Of a DNA stretch of 64,000 bases, positions 34,689 to 50,718 are shown piece after piece. The position numbers and the translations under genes were made by a program. Origin of the DNA: Erigeron canadensis (lineage: Eukaryota; Streptophyta; Magnoliopsida; Asterales; Asteraceae); contig NC_057765.1 of assembly GCF_010389155.1 (NCBI RefSeq), positions 45,155,559 through 45,219,558 on the forward strand, read 5' to 3'. Each line of letters starts with the position of its first letter. Position 1 is the stretch's first letter. Under the pieces are notes generated by a model. The model saw only the letters and a list, made by a program, of their open reading frames with translations, made no database searches and was not told the origin of the DNA.

Positions 34689-35650
34689 TCAATTGTCTAA
34701 TTCCATTGCTTGACCAGCTTTAGCTTTTGCCAATGGTGTCATTCTAGTCTTCAACTTCTTTTTCCCTACTGTAAATCCACGGCTACCCTTCTTCTTGTTC
34801 TTGCTTGTACTTCCATCAACCTAACCACAGCAGTTTACAAAGAAATGAGGGGCGAAAAACTTACCTGATTTGGCTACTTGTCTCATTTCACATGTGTTAC
34901 TAGAATTACATTACATAGTAAACCCCATCAAAAAAGACAATTTGGGTGTGACACAAATGAGAACTCCATGTATCACAAGGATATATGATCATGTTACATT
35001 CAAGAAATTGAAAGCTAGTTTACAATCCAAATTTAAGTTCCAATACCTTATGTTTCTACATTTCCAACACTGCTAAAGCTTTTATAAAAAAATGAAAGAA
35101 AAACAACTAGTGAAACTCAATATTTAGCATCATAGTTTCTAATTATATTCATGTGGCAGGCAAGATCCATACAAGGGGGGTTCTTTCATTTGAACAAGTA
35201 GTTTATTGTTCACTTCCAATCTAAACCTAGTACTTTTCATCATATTCATATATGCATAATATTATCGTGGCACCAAATCATTTCTGATGTAAAATTGTCA
35301 TCAAGTTTTCATTACAACGAGAGTTGTCTCTCTTCCCAAAATCCCGGTAAAGTCAATACTAATTCTACAATAACAGAGCTCTGGTAACTAATGAAGTTAG
35401 TTTGGTTGATCGTTTCAGTTGAAAAACTTTGGCTCCAAAGCTAAAAAAACTTTGGCTCCAGAGTATGAAAAACCCATTGCTTTTGTTTGCAGCGAAACAC
35501 GATCAAAACGTATAACAAATTGGTATCAACACTTCCTTCTTCAAACCAATGATCACAGTACAATGGTCACAAATAAACATCTCCATAGTAAATATACTCT
35601 AGAAGCTCTTACTAAACCAACAATTTCTCATCATCTACTACACATAGACT
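33450..35650. repeat. Dispersed direct duplication, blocks of about 450 bp
   Basis: Block 33450-33920 and block 35140-35560 share ordered words, for example TACTAATTCTACAATAACAG, CATATTCATATATGCATAAT, a TTGGTTG.TCGTTTCAG segment and ACACTTCCTTCT. The right block lies in intron 2 of the small basic gene, the left one beyond its 3' end. Confidence 0.65.
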
Positions 35651-35910
35651 AAACCTGAACAAGCAAGATGTAAATAAAATTAAAAAAGAAAAAGAAACTC
35701 ACTTTCATCTTGTTCTTCTTAGCTTCTAATCTCTTGGCTTTCTTTTCCTTTTCTTCCTTTTCTCCTGGAAAATTCCCCAATTTGTATTTACAGCATAAGA
35801 TGGTTTATATTACAATTATAAATCATATAGAAAGATTTGAGAAATGTCTTACTTCGAAGCTCGAATTCGTGCTGTTTTTTCCTAAGAGACAAGTTGTTTT
35901 TCTTCGACAT
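34689..35910 (-). CDS. Small Lys-rich basic protein, three exons
   Basis: Exons on the minus strand: 35910-35853, 35764-35703 and 34820-34689, with donors GTAAGA and GTGAGT and acceptors CCAG and TTAG; all phases fit and give 83 aa. The protein is MSKKNNLSLRKKQHEFELRR, then a KEEKEKKAKR-type charged helix, then KNKKKGSRGFTVGKKKLKTR and a C-terminal LAKAKAGQAMELDN. It is very basic and probably nuclear or nucleolar. It looks like a conserved small plant protein; a role in ribosome assembly (Alb1-like) is only a guess, helped by an AACCCTA-type telo-box upstream of the start. Intron 2 (35702-34821) carries a duplicated block. Confidence 0.72.
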
Positions 35911-35986
35911 CTCCGATGTAGTGTTTTTCCGGCCACTGTTTTCTTATGGGACTGCGGTGAACGGAGATAACGAATTTGACTGCGCT

Positions 35987-35996
35987 AAAACCCTAA
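35987..35996 (-). promoter_or_regulatory. Telo-box near the start of the small basic gene
   Basis: AAAACCCTAA on the plus strand (TTAGGGTTTT on the gene strand), about 80 bp before the ATG. Telo-boxes are frequent in plant promoters of translation and ribosome-biogenesis genes. Confidence 0.45.
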
Positions 35997-36064
35997 CTCT
36001 AGGGCACAATTGGGTTTTATTGATTATTTTGAGTTTGATTGATACTCGTAATATAGTCAAGTAA

Positions 36065-38264
36065 CTGCAAGTTTAGGAAATTTGATGTTTGGCCCCCTAT
36101 ACTTGTTGTCTTTATTACTTTCATCACTTATTTACGAGTATGTATTTAGGAAGACTTTTGCAATTTTTAATCAATCATTTTATGTCACTTTTAATCTATC
36201 TCTCACTCTCCTTTTATATAATTTGAATTCTGATCTATAGCAAAGCAATTTTCGTGATATTGAATTTGAATTTAAATACTTATAGTAACTCTATATTTGG
36301 GCTAAAAAGATGCAAATAAAAGTATGCTCGAACGTAGCTTGAACAAACTGAAACTCATATTATTAATTGTAAACCTCATCCCAAAATTAAACATTAGTTT
36401 TTAAATAAAATTTGATAAACATATGTATTACACTTTCTCTTTTAATATGATATTTTGGTTAGAAAAGAGGTGTTCTTTTCATATCAAAAGATCATTCATA
36501 AATTTTATGTTAAAAACAAGGGAAAACGTTAGGTAAAACATGCGATACCTATCTTAGATAAAGCAGGGGGCGATTATGTAAAATTCAGGTGAAGGTTATG
36601 TAAAATTCAGGGGAGGGCTATGTATGTTTATCAAATTCAAAGGTTTAATTTATAATTTTTTAAAGTGTCAGTACCTAAGCTTTAATAAAGTCTACAGTAT
36701 GGATCATTTTCCCTAAAAACAAACCTATTTATACATTTTAACTACAACTTCTAAAACTATATTTAACAAAAATCTTATTTTAATAATATAGACTATAACT
36801 TATGAAAAGAAAAAACAATAGTAAGATTCCAAGGCTTAGATCTTTCAAAAATATCCCCTAAGCCTATGTTTACTTATAAAGCCCCATCAGATTTTGAACA
36901 CAGATAGGGTTGTTCATGGATGATTAACAGCTAATTCGATTATTTGAAAATCGATTAATCTGTTTAGTGATTTGTTGAATCTAAATCTAAATTAAAAAAT
37001 GATTTAACTAATAACTGATTATCTTAGTTTATTCATTCGGTTATGTTGTTAACTGATTTTTAATTAATGCATCTATATTCATTTATTTTAAAGGAACTTT
37101 AAATTACAACCACCTCGACAACACTATACAATATACATCAAGATAACGTCAATTTGAAACAACACCAATCTACCCAGCTTGAGTAGTTAAGATTAAAAAT
37201 AGCACATACGTAACTTGTTGTCCGTTTGTTTATCATTTTTACGTAAGATTTGATATATATAAATAGGATAGACGATAATAAAAATAACGGTATTGTTAAC
37301 CAAGAAACAATGAGTTTATTATTGTTTTCGGTTTTCGTTTGAGAAAAGTTTTCAAGACCCCTAAATCATAATAAATAGATAAACCAAGCCTCGACCATAA
37401 ATACATATATTCTATTCTATACCTATAAAAAAAAACGTTTGGAACAATATCATATTCATATTTGATTACTCAACCAATGGTCCAATGATTAATGAGATTC
37501 TAAGAAATAAAAAATACTTTGAGTAATATGATGATGACAAAAAGTTCGTGTTGTATGTGGTTACTTCTGGAATCATATACAACCATATCTTTCCCACACA
37601 AATTCTTGTTGGCCTGTTCCCTATAAACAATTCGTTTATTTACACAATATGAGTGTACCGACGTCTTTAAAATAAATGTTTTTTTAACTAAATAAATATA
37701 TATAAAAAAAAAACATTTTAACATGACCTACTTGTCAGGTGACTCGAGGTTCAAACCTTATGCAACATTTTGCGAATGGACGAGAAACAATTTCAAGATT
37801 CTACCGTTAATTTGCATATGGAAAATGATAAATCTTCTTAACCAAATATCTTAATAATTTTTTTAAAACATTAAAAAGTGACATGTGTTATCCACTAATT
37901 CTTTTTTTTAATCTTGCCCCATGATTTTTCCACAGGCAGATGATTTTTACACGTAGCTTTTTAATTCATCCACAGAAATTTTATAGTAGTTGACCAATAT
38001 ACCCCGTGTCTATCCTTTCCCCAATTTACGCTGTTACATACATTTTTCTATTCTTAACTTATGTCAGCCTCTTCTTTAATTTACAGAGCTCTATTTGTTT
38101 TCTCTGACCTTACCTAATCCAATTCTATAGAATAAAAATCATGAGGTAGAAAAAGAAAATTCCATTCAAAATTTCAGAATTTTTTTCTTCACGTTGGCAA
38201 CTAGCAAGCTCCATTCATCTCCTCTATATAAATAAAACTAATACAACAACGTTCAATCATAATC
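36065..38264. other. AT-rich intergenic; no gene seen
   Basis: No coding region is supported. A short B-box-like GAGGTTCAAACC occurs near 37746. The right end directly precedes the LTR element and supplies its TAATC target site. Confidence 0.4.
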
Positions 38265-38553
38265 TGTTAGCTTTTATATTTGTTAGTACATGTTTTGTAA
38301 ATATAGATTAGTAATGTCTAGATATTTAATCTTGTTATGGATGGAGGGTTAGGTTGTAAGTAATCAAGGGCTTGTTTTGTAATCTAATGAGAGTGCTAAG
38401 TGTAATTGTAATGTCTATATAAACCCTCCACCATCCATCATTTTGTAACCTTTTGCACCATAATTAATAGTAGTTCTAATACCTACATTTCCTCAAATAC
38501 CTACATTCCATTATTTCTCATAAAGGTTCACTACACAATTTGCATACATTACA
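38265..38553 (+). repeat. 5' LTR
   Basis: 289 bp, TG...CA ends. It holds CTATATAAACCCTCC, a likely TATA box, about 160 bp into the repeat. The primer-binding site begins two bases after its end. Confidence 0.9.
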
Positions 38554-38801
38554 CTTGGTATCAGAGCAAAATCACAACTTGTGAATGATCCATGGATTGA
38601 TTTTGTTCATCGTGTGTGCTATTTTGTGTTTTTATCCCAAAACCGAAAGCTTTGATCTTTATCCTCTATACTTGTTAAAGTAAACGAATTTCTTACTTTA
38701 ATCCACTCCTTACCTTCCTAAAACATCACCCATAAAGTTTCAAATCCTAACTCAAATCACAAAGCCTTAAATTTGAATTTTATACCTTCTGACCTGAATA
38801 C

Positions 38802-39215
38802 CGGGATTCGTCTCGGTTTTGAATAGTAGTTGTAATACCGGGTTTCCTTTTGTTTTTTTGCATGTACTAAAACCGGGATTCATCGGTTTTGAATAATAGT
38901 TGTAATACCGGGTTTCCTTTTGTTTTTTGCATGTACTAAAACCGGGATTATCGGTTTTGAATAGTAGTTGTAATACCGGGTTTCCTTTTGTTTTTTTGCA
39001 TGTACTAAAACCGGGATTCATCGGTTTTGAATAACAGTTGTAATACCTAGTTTCCTCTTGTTTTTGCATGTACTAAAACCGGGATTCATCGGTTTTGAAT
39101 AGCAGTTGTAATACCGGGTTTCTTTTTGTTTTTTGCATGTACTAAAACCGGGATTCATCGGTTTTGAATAAAAGTTGTAATACCGGGTTTCCTTTTGTTT
39201 TTGTATGTACTAATA
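38802..39215 (+). repeat. About 70-bp tandem repeat in the retrotransposon leader
   Basis: Six head-to-tail units contain ACCGGGATTCATCGGTTTTG, then GTTGTAATACCGGGTTTCCT, a T-run and GCATGTACTAAA; starts lie near 38802, 38872, 38940, 39008, 39076 and 39147. Past 39215 the spacing becomes irregular, but ACCGGTATT words continue to about 39780. Confidence 0.85.
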
Positions 39216-39889
39216 CCTGGTTTACCCCAAAACCGGTATTTGTTCTTCCAAAAACGAAAACCGGTATTAGTTAGTCTATTACTAAAAACCGATTTCTGTT
39301 GTGATTCACTGTGTGGTGGTTGTTGAAATACCTGGTTTACACCAAAACCGGTATTAGTTCTTTATTTCGCCCATTTTCTTAGCCGTTATTCTGTTCACGT
39401 ATCTTCGTGAAAACCAATATTAGTACATCCTTTACCAAAACCGGTATTTGGTGTGAATTTTTGTGTGCGGTTGTTGTTTGAATGTATTAATACCTGGTTT
39501 ACTCCAAAACCGGTATTTGATCTTCTATCATTCATTCTCTAAGCCGATATTCTGCCCATTTTTGTTGCTGAAAACCGGTATTTGATCTCCTATTATCGAA
39601 TACCGGTATTAGTTAAGCTATTCCTCAAAATCGGTTTCTGATTGAGATTTGCTGTGTGGTTGTTTGTGTGTTTTGTAATCAAAATACCTGGTTTACCCCA
39701 AAACCGGTATTAGCTCTTCAATTCTCCATTTCACAAAAAGTCACTCTGCCCAATTTTTCCCTCGAATACCGATATTAGTTCATCAAAATGTCAATCAAAC
39801 CGATTATATTTGAACCAAGCTTTGGTTTATTTAATTTTCACAACAGTCAAGAGTGTTCATATTCTTGAGGAATTGCATGTATTGTTCGA

Positions 39890-41209
39890 GTGTATCAAGA
39901 GTTTGAGGATGTTTCCAAGGAATTCAAAGTTCTTTGTAAGGAGCGTGCGTATTTTGAGTCTGACATTAGTAACTTGAAATCCATTATCTCTTCGTATCAG
40001 ACTTCGAAAAATTTTGAGTCAATAAAGTTCAATGTGTCAGATAAGTTGACGACGATGTTCATTCAAGAACCCACATGGGATGAAATATGTGATCATGACA
40101 ATTGTCGTTGTACATGTAATTTCAATCCAAGGTTTTTCGAAAAACATGTCGCGTGTACTGTCATTCGTTTTCAAGAAAAACGATTTATGTATGAAATGAG
40201 TCAAAAACTCATGGAACAACACAAAAGTTTTCAACTTGAAGTTGACCGACTCATATCTGAAAACAAAGAGCTTAAATCTGCAAATGATCTCATTCTGTCA
40301 AACATGGAAAGTCTTCAAAAAGAAAATGATCATTTGCAATCAAAGATTCTCAATTTAACCAATGAGTTGGATATTTCTCACAAAGAGCTCATTGAAACCA
40401 AACTCGAAACCCAAGTTAAAGAACTTGTTTTGCAACAACAATTTTCGAAGCTCAATCGTGAATTGGAAAACAAATCCATTTCTTCGAGGAATAACGAGCA
40501 AACAAGTTTGAAGTTAATCCAACAACTTCAAGCTCATTCCTTATCATTGGAAACTCAACTTGCAACAAAGTCATATCCAATGAATCATACTTCAACTTGT
40601 GCTCCAGAATCACAACTTCTAAACCAAACCACTTCATCTCCAACTAAAATAAAATCCACTCCTTCAAATACCCAATCAAACCATACACACCCAAAATTAT
40701 CAAACAATACCAAGAAAAACCCTTCCTCCAAAACCAAAACAAATTCTTATAATACCAAAACATCTCACCAAAACACTAAACACCCACAACCATCTTCCAA
40801 ACCAGCTCATACAACTCCCAACTACTCAAAAGAACCTCATCTCATCAAAACAAAAACCATTCCAACTAAACCCCATTCTACTTTCAAACAAATGAACCCA
40901 TATTACACACCTTGCAAGACCGGATCTCCCCTCAAGCATATAAATAGCCATTGCCAGAGATACAAGGATTCCACCACTGGAATCATTCGCTATAAAGATC
41001 GATATGGCTGGTTTTTTCATAGTAAACCCAACCCAAAACCTAAAAGCACTCCCATCAAGTACTCTCTCTCTGAGTTATTTAAGTTTGCACCACGAATCAT
41101 TCACCCTCGTGTGCAAAAAGTGCTTGACTATGCACAACCTCCTACTTCTCTCTTCAAATATCCAGTTGGACCCACCCTCACATGGGTCCAAACTTCTGGA
41201 TTCAAGTAG
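39890..41209 (+). CDS. Coiled-coil ORF of the non-autonomous LTR element
   Basis: Open frame for up to 439 codons; the first in-frame ATG is at 40055 (384 aa). Residues about 100-225 are rich in Leu, Glu, Lys and Gln with heptad spacing, a long coiled coil. A Cys/His cluster (CDHDNCRCTC) comes before it. Residues about 230-345 are Thr/Ser/Lys/Pro/Asn-rich low complexity. The C-terminal region holds RYGWFFHSKPNPKPKS and ends GPTLTWVQTSGFK; a GP..-WV motif is found in the linker before protease in some SIRE-type Copia elements, so this could be a remnant gag-linker, which is inference. No zinc knuckle (CX2CX4HX4C) is present. Possibly a gag-like particle protein. Confidence 0.6.
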   Translation: MYQEFEDVSKEFKVLCKERAYFESDISNLKSIISSYQTSKNFESIKFNVSDKLTTMFIQEPTWDEICDHDNCRCTCNFNPRFFEKHVACTVIRFQEKRFMYEMSQKLMEQHKSFQLEVDRLISENKELKSANDLILSNMESLQKENDHLQSKILNLTNELDISHKELIETKLETQVKELVLQQQFSKLNRELENKSISSRNNEQTSLKLIQQLQAHSLSLETQLATKSYPMNHTSTCAPESQLLNQTTSSPTKIKSTPSNTQSNHTHPKLSNNTKKNPSSKTKTNSYNTKTSHQNTKHPQPSSKPAHTTPNYSKEPHLIKTKTIPTKPHSTFKQMNPYYTPCKTGSPLKHINSHCQRYKDSTTGIIRYKDRYGWFFHSKPNPKPKSTPIKYSLSELFKFAPRIIHPRVQKVLDYAQPPTSLFKYPVGPTLTWVQTSGFK

Positions 41210-41909
41210 GTGGTTGTGATTTGGCTTGTACACATTTCAGTGTACAACCCGTTTAGAACATGTTTAATTGAGATGCTACTTCATAATTGTACCTTTTCAT
41301 TCACCTTTTGGGCAATCAATCACTATTACATGATGAACATATTTAACATGTTCATCATGAGGGGGAGAAATGTGTTAAAGATTGATATTGATTGTCTTTG
41401 TAAGGGGGAGCACAATAGATTGCCCATTTAAGGGGGAGCACAATGAAAGCTTTGAAGATGACCGAAGAATTTGCTCAATTTGAGGGGGAGCTAAAATGAC
41501 AAATCATTTTTCACACCAAATTTACACCTAGCCAAGCTTCCGCACTTTATACCAAGCTTCCTCATTTCGCAAGAAGCCTAAGTCTCCGCCTTCACAAAAT
41601 ATTAAGAATCCAACAGTCAAAGTTGCATGAAGACAATGAAAATAAAGAGAAATCTTCAAAGTTATTTCCACATCAAAGATTCTCAACATAATTGAACCAC
41701 CAGACCGATCAGCAGATTCAAAGTACCATTTTGTCCCAAAGAAGTATTGGAAGGGAAAGAAGAGCGAGTACAAAAAGAGAGCCTTTAAAGACCAAACCTT
41801 TCTTCATGACAAACCCGAATCATCAACAAAGAAGCGAAACAGACGACAAAGAAAGAAGAAAAGAGCTCAACAATGATCATTTACAAAACAATACTAAAGG
41901 GCTCCTGAT

Positions 41910-42198
41910 TGTTAGCTTTTATATTTGTTAGTACGTGTTTTGTAAATATAAATTAGTAATGTCCTTATATTTAATCTTGTTATGGATGGAGGGTTAGGTT
42001 GTAAGTAATCAAGGACTTGTTTTGTAATCTAATGAGGGTGCTAAGTGTAATTGTAATGTCTATATAAACCCTCTACCATCCATCATTTTGTAACCTTTTG
42101 CACCATAATTAATAGCTGTTCTAATACCTACATTCCCTCAAATACCTACATTTCATTATTTCTCATAAAGGTTCACTACACAATTTGCATACTTTACA
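41910..42198 (+). repeat. 3' LTR
   Basis: 289 bp, same ends as the 5' LTR and differing at about a dozen positions. Followed directly by the TAATC duplication. Confidence 0.9.
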
Positions 42199-43866
42199 TA
42201 ATCATCTTCTCCTTTTGGTTGTTTTATTTAGCTTTTATTTTAAGCCATATGTTGGAGATAAAAACTAAAACAGGTTGGAAGGGTGGCAGTATCGGAAGGG
42301 CCACCGGAGTTTTTGTTGATGCCAAAGATATCGCGCGGTGGTGTAGATGATATTTTCAAATAATAAGCTTATTTTGTATACTCTCTAATTTGTGTACTCA
42401 TATACATATATGGACAGTGATGGTGGTTAGTTGGCCGGAAAAATGGGGAAAGTGGCAGCGGTTTATTTTATTTTTCAATTAGATGGGTTTGGGAATTATG
42501 ATGGTTTCTTCGACAGCTAAGTTAGATAGTAAATTAGTAGGGGTTTAATTTCAAAAAAAAATTCTCCTCCACCATGCATTATGAAAATGGCGTTCGGTGG
42601 TGATGTTTGGGAACGAGATAGATGGAGAAAATTGGGAGGTGTTGTCAAATTCAGTGAAACAATAGAGGAAGTCTTTGGGGTCAAATTCATGTAGCGAAAT
42701 AATACTCGTAACATAAAAGCGGGGGTATATTAGTCAAATGCATAAAATCTCAGTGTATCAAGTAAAATATTAAGTGTAAAAATCAGCTTCCTTTTCCACA
42801 TGTCATCATCTTATAGTTAGAAAGATTATTAGGCTATATGGTTAAGAGGATTAATCATTTCCCTTTGCATATATAGAAAGTCAATGACATATCTTCAACT
42901 AGATATATCAACGATGAGTTAGTGTAGTAGTTTAAAGTTTCCTGGTGATCTATAGGTCTCAGATTCGAATCTCCATTCTATCAACTTTGAGATACAGGTA
43001 GTCCTTTTATGAAGACTTGACTTGGATATACTCCGGTTCAAGTTAGATGGGGCAAAGTTTTTTTTTTTCCATGTAAAAGGCCGTCACCCCTGGTTAGTAT
43101 GAATATCATTAAAGATCAGACAATCTAGCAGAATACTAGATTGACTATTACAGTGTTTCGGGTAGATTTGTAGGTGCTTTTCCCCCCATTAGGTATTTGA
43201 AAAAAACATTTATACTTTGAGGGAGCTCTGTAGAGTAGACCCGATTAAAATAACGTATGCTAGACCTTCCGTTGTCAAATTGCAACATGAAGTTTCAAAC
43301 GAAATTCACCTTTAAAAAAAACAAAAATCATTTATTTATTACTTTATATTACAATTACAATATCATTAAGACTCAAGTTTATGAACAGTGTCACTGCCAC
43401 GTGGCACTGTTCCGTTGGTTTATATTTCATTCCGCATTACTATTTGGATTTTGCTATATCGGATCTTGTTCGAGTTTTATTCTTTAGGTTTTTATTGGTT
43501 TTTTTCACAGTTTTTTTTACTTTGTGTTCTTAACAAATATTTTGGGCGCTGACACTGTTCTATTCGTCCATATTACTATATTTATTAAAGCCCATGGTTA
43601 TGAACACTCACCATGGGCATTAATATTCTTACACGATACAATCATGTGGAACTTTGATTGGATGATGTTATATCCCGCATCATTATTCGAAATTTATCAC
43701 ATTGCATTCCGTTTATTTTTTCGATCTTTTTTTTTCTACATATTTTTCTTGCACATTTTTAAACAAACATATTCATAACATAATTATTTTTAAATAAGCG
43801 GTTGAATAATAACGTAACCATTTCAACAAGACAATTAAAACCACGCGTTGCGGGGTCCGGAATTTT
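42199..43866. other. Intergenic with a SINE-like element; no gene seen
   Basis: 42905-43075 on the plus strand shows an A-box-like TTAGTGTAGTAGTTT and a B box AGATTCGAATCTCC, then a T-run near 43058, as in Au-type SINEs. 43867-43870 (CTAG, next base T) after CCACGCGTTGCGGGG is a possible decayed Helitron 3' end; its 5' end was not found. Confidence 0.45.
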
Positions 43867-43870
43867 CTAG

Positions 43871-46107
43871 TTTATATTACTTACCAAACCAGTCATCTTT
43901 GTTCGTTTAAGCAATTAAGCGTGTGCGATTTAGTCGTACTCATGCAACTTGTGATAGTGGACGAGTTCTCAAATAGAAGCTTGTAAACTCATTGAATTAG
44001 TACACAACTACACACAACAAAGGGAACAACAAGGAGTGACGATGTCAACGGCTAACTTCGCTAAATAGCCACCAGCTTTGGCCTATCAAGTATAGTTTAT
44101 GAGAATTATGTTTCTTATTTGTTGTGATAATATTAAGAATGAAAATAATTGTGTAACCTTATTATAAAATTAACATAAATATCTTAATGGTAAAGTAAAT
44201 GTAAATTTAGTAAATTTTTTTTTAAAAAATAAAAAAATAAGCAAAATGCTTGAAAGTATAATATAAAATTTGATGTTCATAATGTAAAAATTTATTTTGA
44301 GATATATTCAGATAAATAAAAATAAAGTAATTTATCATTATTTTAAGAAAAACCAAAAAAAAAATATAACTTTTGAGATTAAAATATGAAGATATTTAAA
44401 AAGACAACAATAGAGAATGATGATTACATGGGCATATCCGCATATATGAAGTTCGCAAATATAAGACAGAATTTTATTGTTGCATGATATAAGGAGTAAT
44501 GATAAATCCTCCTAAGTTGTTAACCTAAAAATTATCCTAATTAATAGGATTATGACATGTGAAAAATCAAAGGTGAGATTAGGAAAAAAAATTAATGGTT
44601 TCCGCATGTCATTATCTAAGATTATTAAGAGAATTTTTAGGCTAATCTTTTAAGAGGATAGATCACTTTCCATAAGTAAATACTCATAATAATAATTGTC
44701 AAAATCACAGCTTATGATTGATCAATAACAAGTTGATATATTTCAAGATAATATATTTCGACCGTATACTTGCAAAAAGTGTGCATTATTATTATTATTT
44801 CACCCATACTCTTAATTCACTCGGGTTTAAATATGATGTCGACTTTTTTTTTTTTATCGCAAATGAAGGAAGGCGCGTAACAAACAAACAATTATTTAAT
44901 TCCACAACAAAACACATTAATCCGTTCACATACACAAAACTAAAAACCCAAAATACAAACTTCATGCTTTTAGGCTATGAACTATGTTTCCCCAAATACC
45001 CTTTATGCATTTCAATCATTCTAGACTTCTAAGCTCAGGTTTTGTGATTCTTGGAATGGAAAGAAGCCAATTCTTTGAGGGGTATTTTTGATATTTAAGA
45101 AGAAAATGTGGATAATTGAAACTGGGGTTTATCATTTGATTTGATTTGTTCCCAAAAGGATTTCTTGTTTCTATTTTTTTTTGTTATTTAAAGTTTATGA
45201 TTTTGGCTTATGTACAGAAAGTTTATAAGACTAAACAAAAAGTTAAGGCTCTTTTTGGGTGAGTGTGATTCACAATCAGAAAGGTGGGCAGAAAGTTGAC
45301 TTTTTTCTTTTTAGTAGTTGACTTCAAGAACCAAGAGATAATTATATTAAAAAAAAGGTATGATTTTTAAGCTCTTTCTTAGTTTTTCCTTTTTGGGTCT
45401 TTCTCTTTGGGCTTCAAAGATTAAGTTGGTGTATAATTCTCCACTTATTGTTCGTATTGTTTAATTTTCTTGATTAAGTATAATTATGTTGAATTAGTGT
45501 TATTTTACTAATGAAGTCAAGATCTTTGATTGTATATGTGCGTATATATATGTATATGCGTGTATATGTATATAATATATTTGTGCAAGCAGTATCTCAA
45601 TCATATTGTTGTTGTAGTTTATCATATTTCTTTCATTCAAGTTGTTGTAGTTTATCATATTTCTTTCATTCAAGCATGTGGAATTCAAGTAGAGTTTATA
45701 TGGGATTTATAGTTTTGTGTTTTTGATGAAGTGATAGTGCTTATAGTAGTCCACTTTTATTTTCTTGAGTTGATAGTCAACCTGGTACTGAATTTTGATT
45801 CAACTTTTAGTTTCATTTTTTTATCTTGAAAATACTGAGACTTTCTACATAGTTAATCTGTGAAATGATATTAATTCTTTCGAGTCTCAAAGTTATAAAA
45901 AAATACTAAGCTGTTTGACACATAAAAGTCAACTGAGAAATCCTTTTCTGGGACTGATGAGATACCAAAGTTTAAACTTATTTGAGTAGTCTTGTTTAAG
46001 ACCTGCACTTTAGGTGGTGTTTTGGTTGTACATTATGAAAGTGATTTACTTACATAATATTTTCTCCCATCTGTATTATTTTATCCATATAGTGAGAAGT
46101 CTACACA
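43871..46107. other. AT-rich intergenic and BSK promoter; no other gene
   Basis: 44485-44670 looks like a palindromic MITE of the AAATCCTCCTAAGTTG type. 45600-45680 has a 32-bp direct repeat (GTTGTTGTAGTTTATCATAT followed by TTCTTTCATTCA). The remainder forms the 5' region of the BSK gene. Confidence 0.45.

Positions 46108-50718
<4,611 letters not shown>

Larger units (their letters stand above)
38265..42198 (+). mobile_element. Complete non-autonomous LTR retrotransposon, 3.9 kb
   Basis: Two 289-bp LTRs (38265-38553 and 41910-42198), both TGTTAG...TTACA, are flanked by the 5-bp duplication TAATC (38260-38264 and 42199-42203). The primer-binding site TGGTATCAGAGC at 38556-38567 fits initiator-Met tRNA. 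The interior holds a tandem-repeat leader and a single ORF; no protease, integrase, reverse transcriptase or RNase H is seen, so it must be mobilised in trans. Several GGGGGAG motifs (about 41360-41485) precede the 3' LTR. By eye the LTRs differ at roughly a dozen positions, so the insertion is not very old. Confidence 0.88.

Noticed and set aside
37725..37780. Possible tRNA gene (GAGGTTCAAACC B box)
   Set aside because: No A box at the right spacing and no cloverleaf; at most a SINE remnant.
38767..39069. 100-codon minus-strand ORF with repeated NPVLQLLFKT
   Set aside because: It arises from the 70-bp leader repeat of the retrotransposon, antisense to the element.
43257..43778. Two Phe/His-rich ORFs at 43.3-43.8 kb
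   Set aside because: Composition follows AT-rich DNA next to a probable decayed Helitron end; no domain or gene structure.
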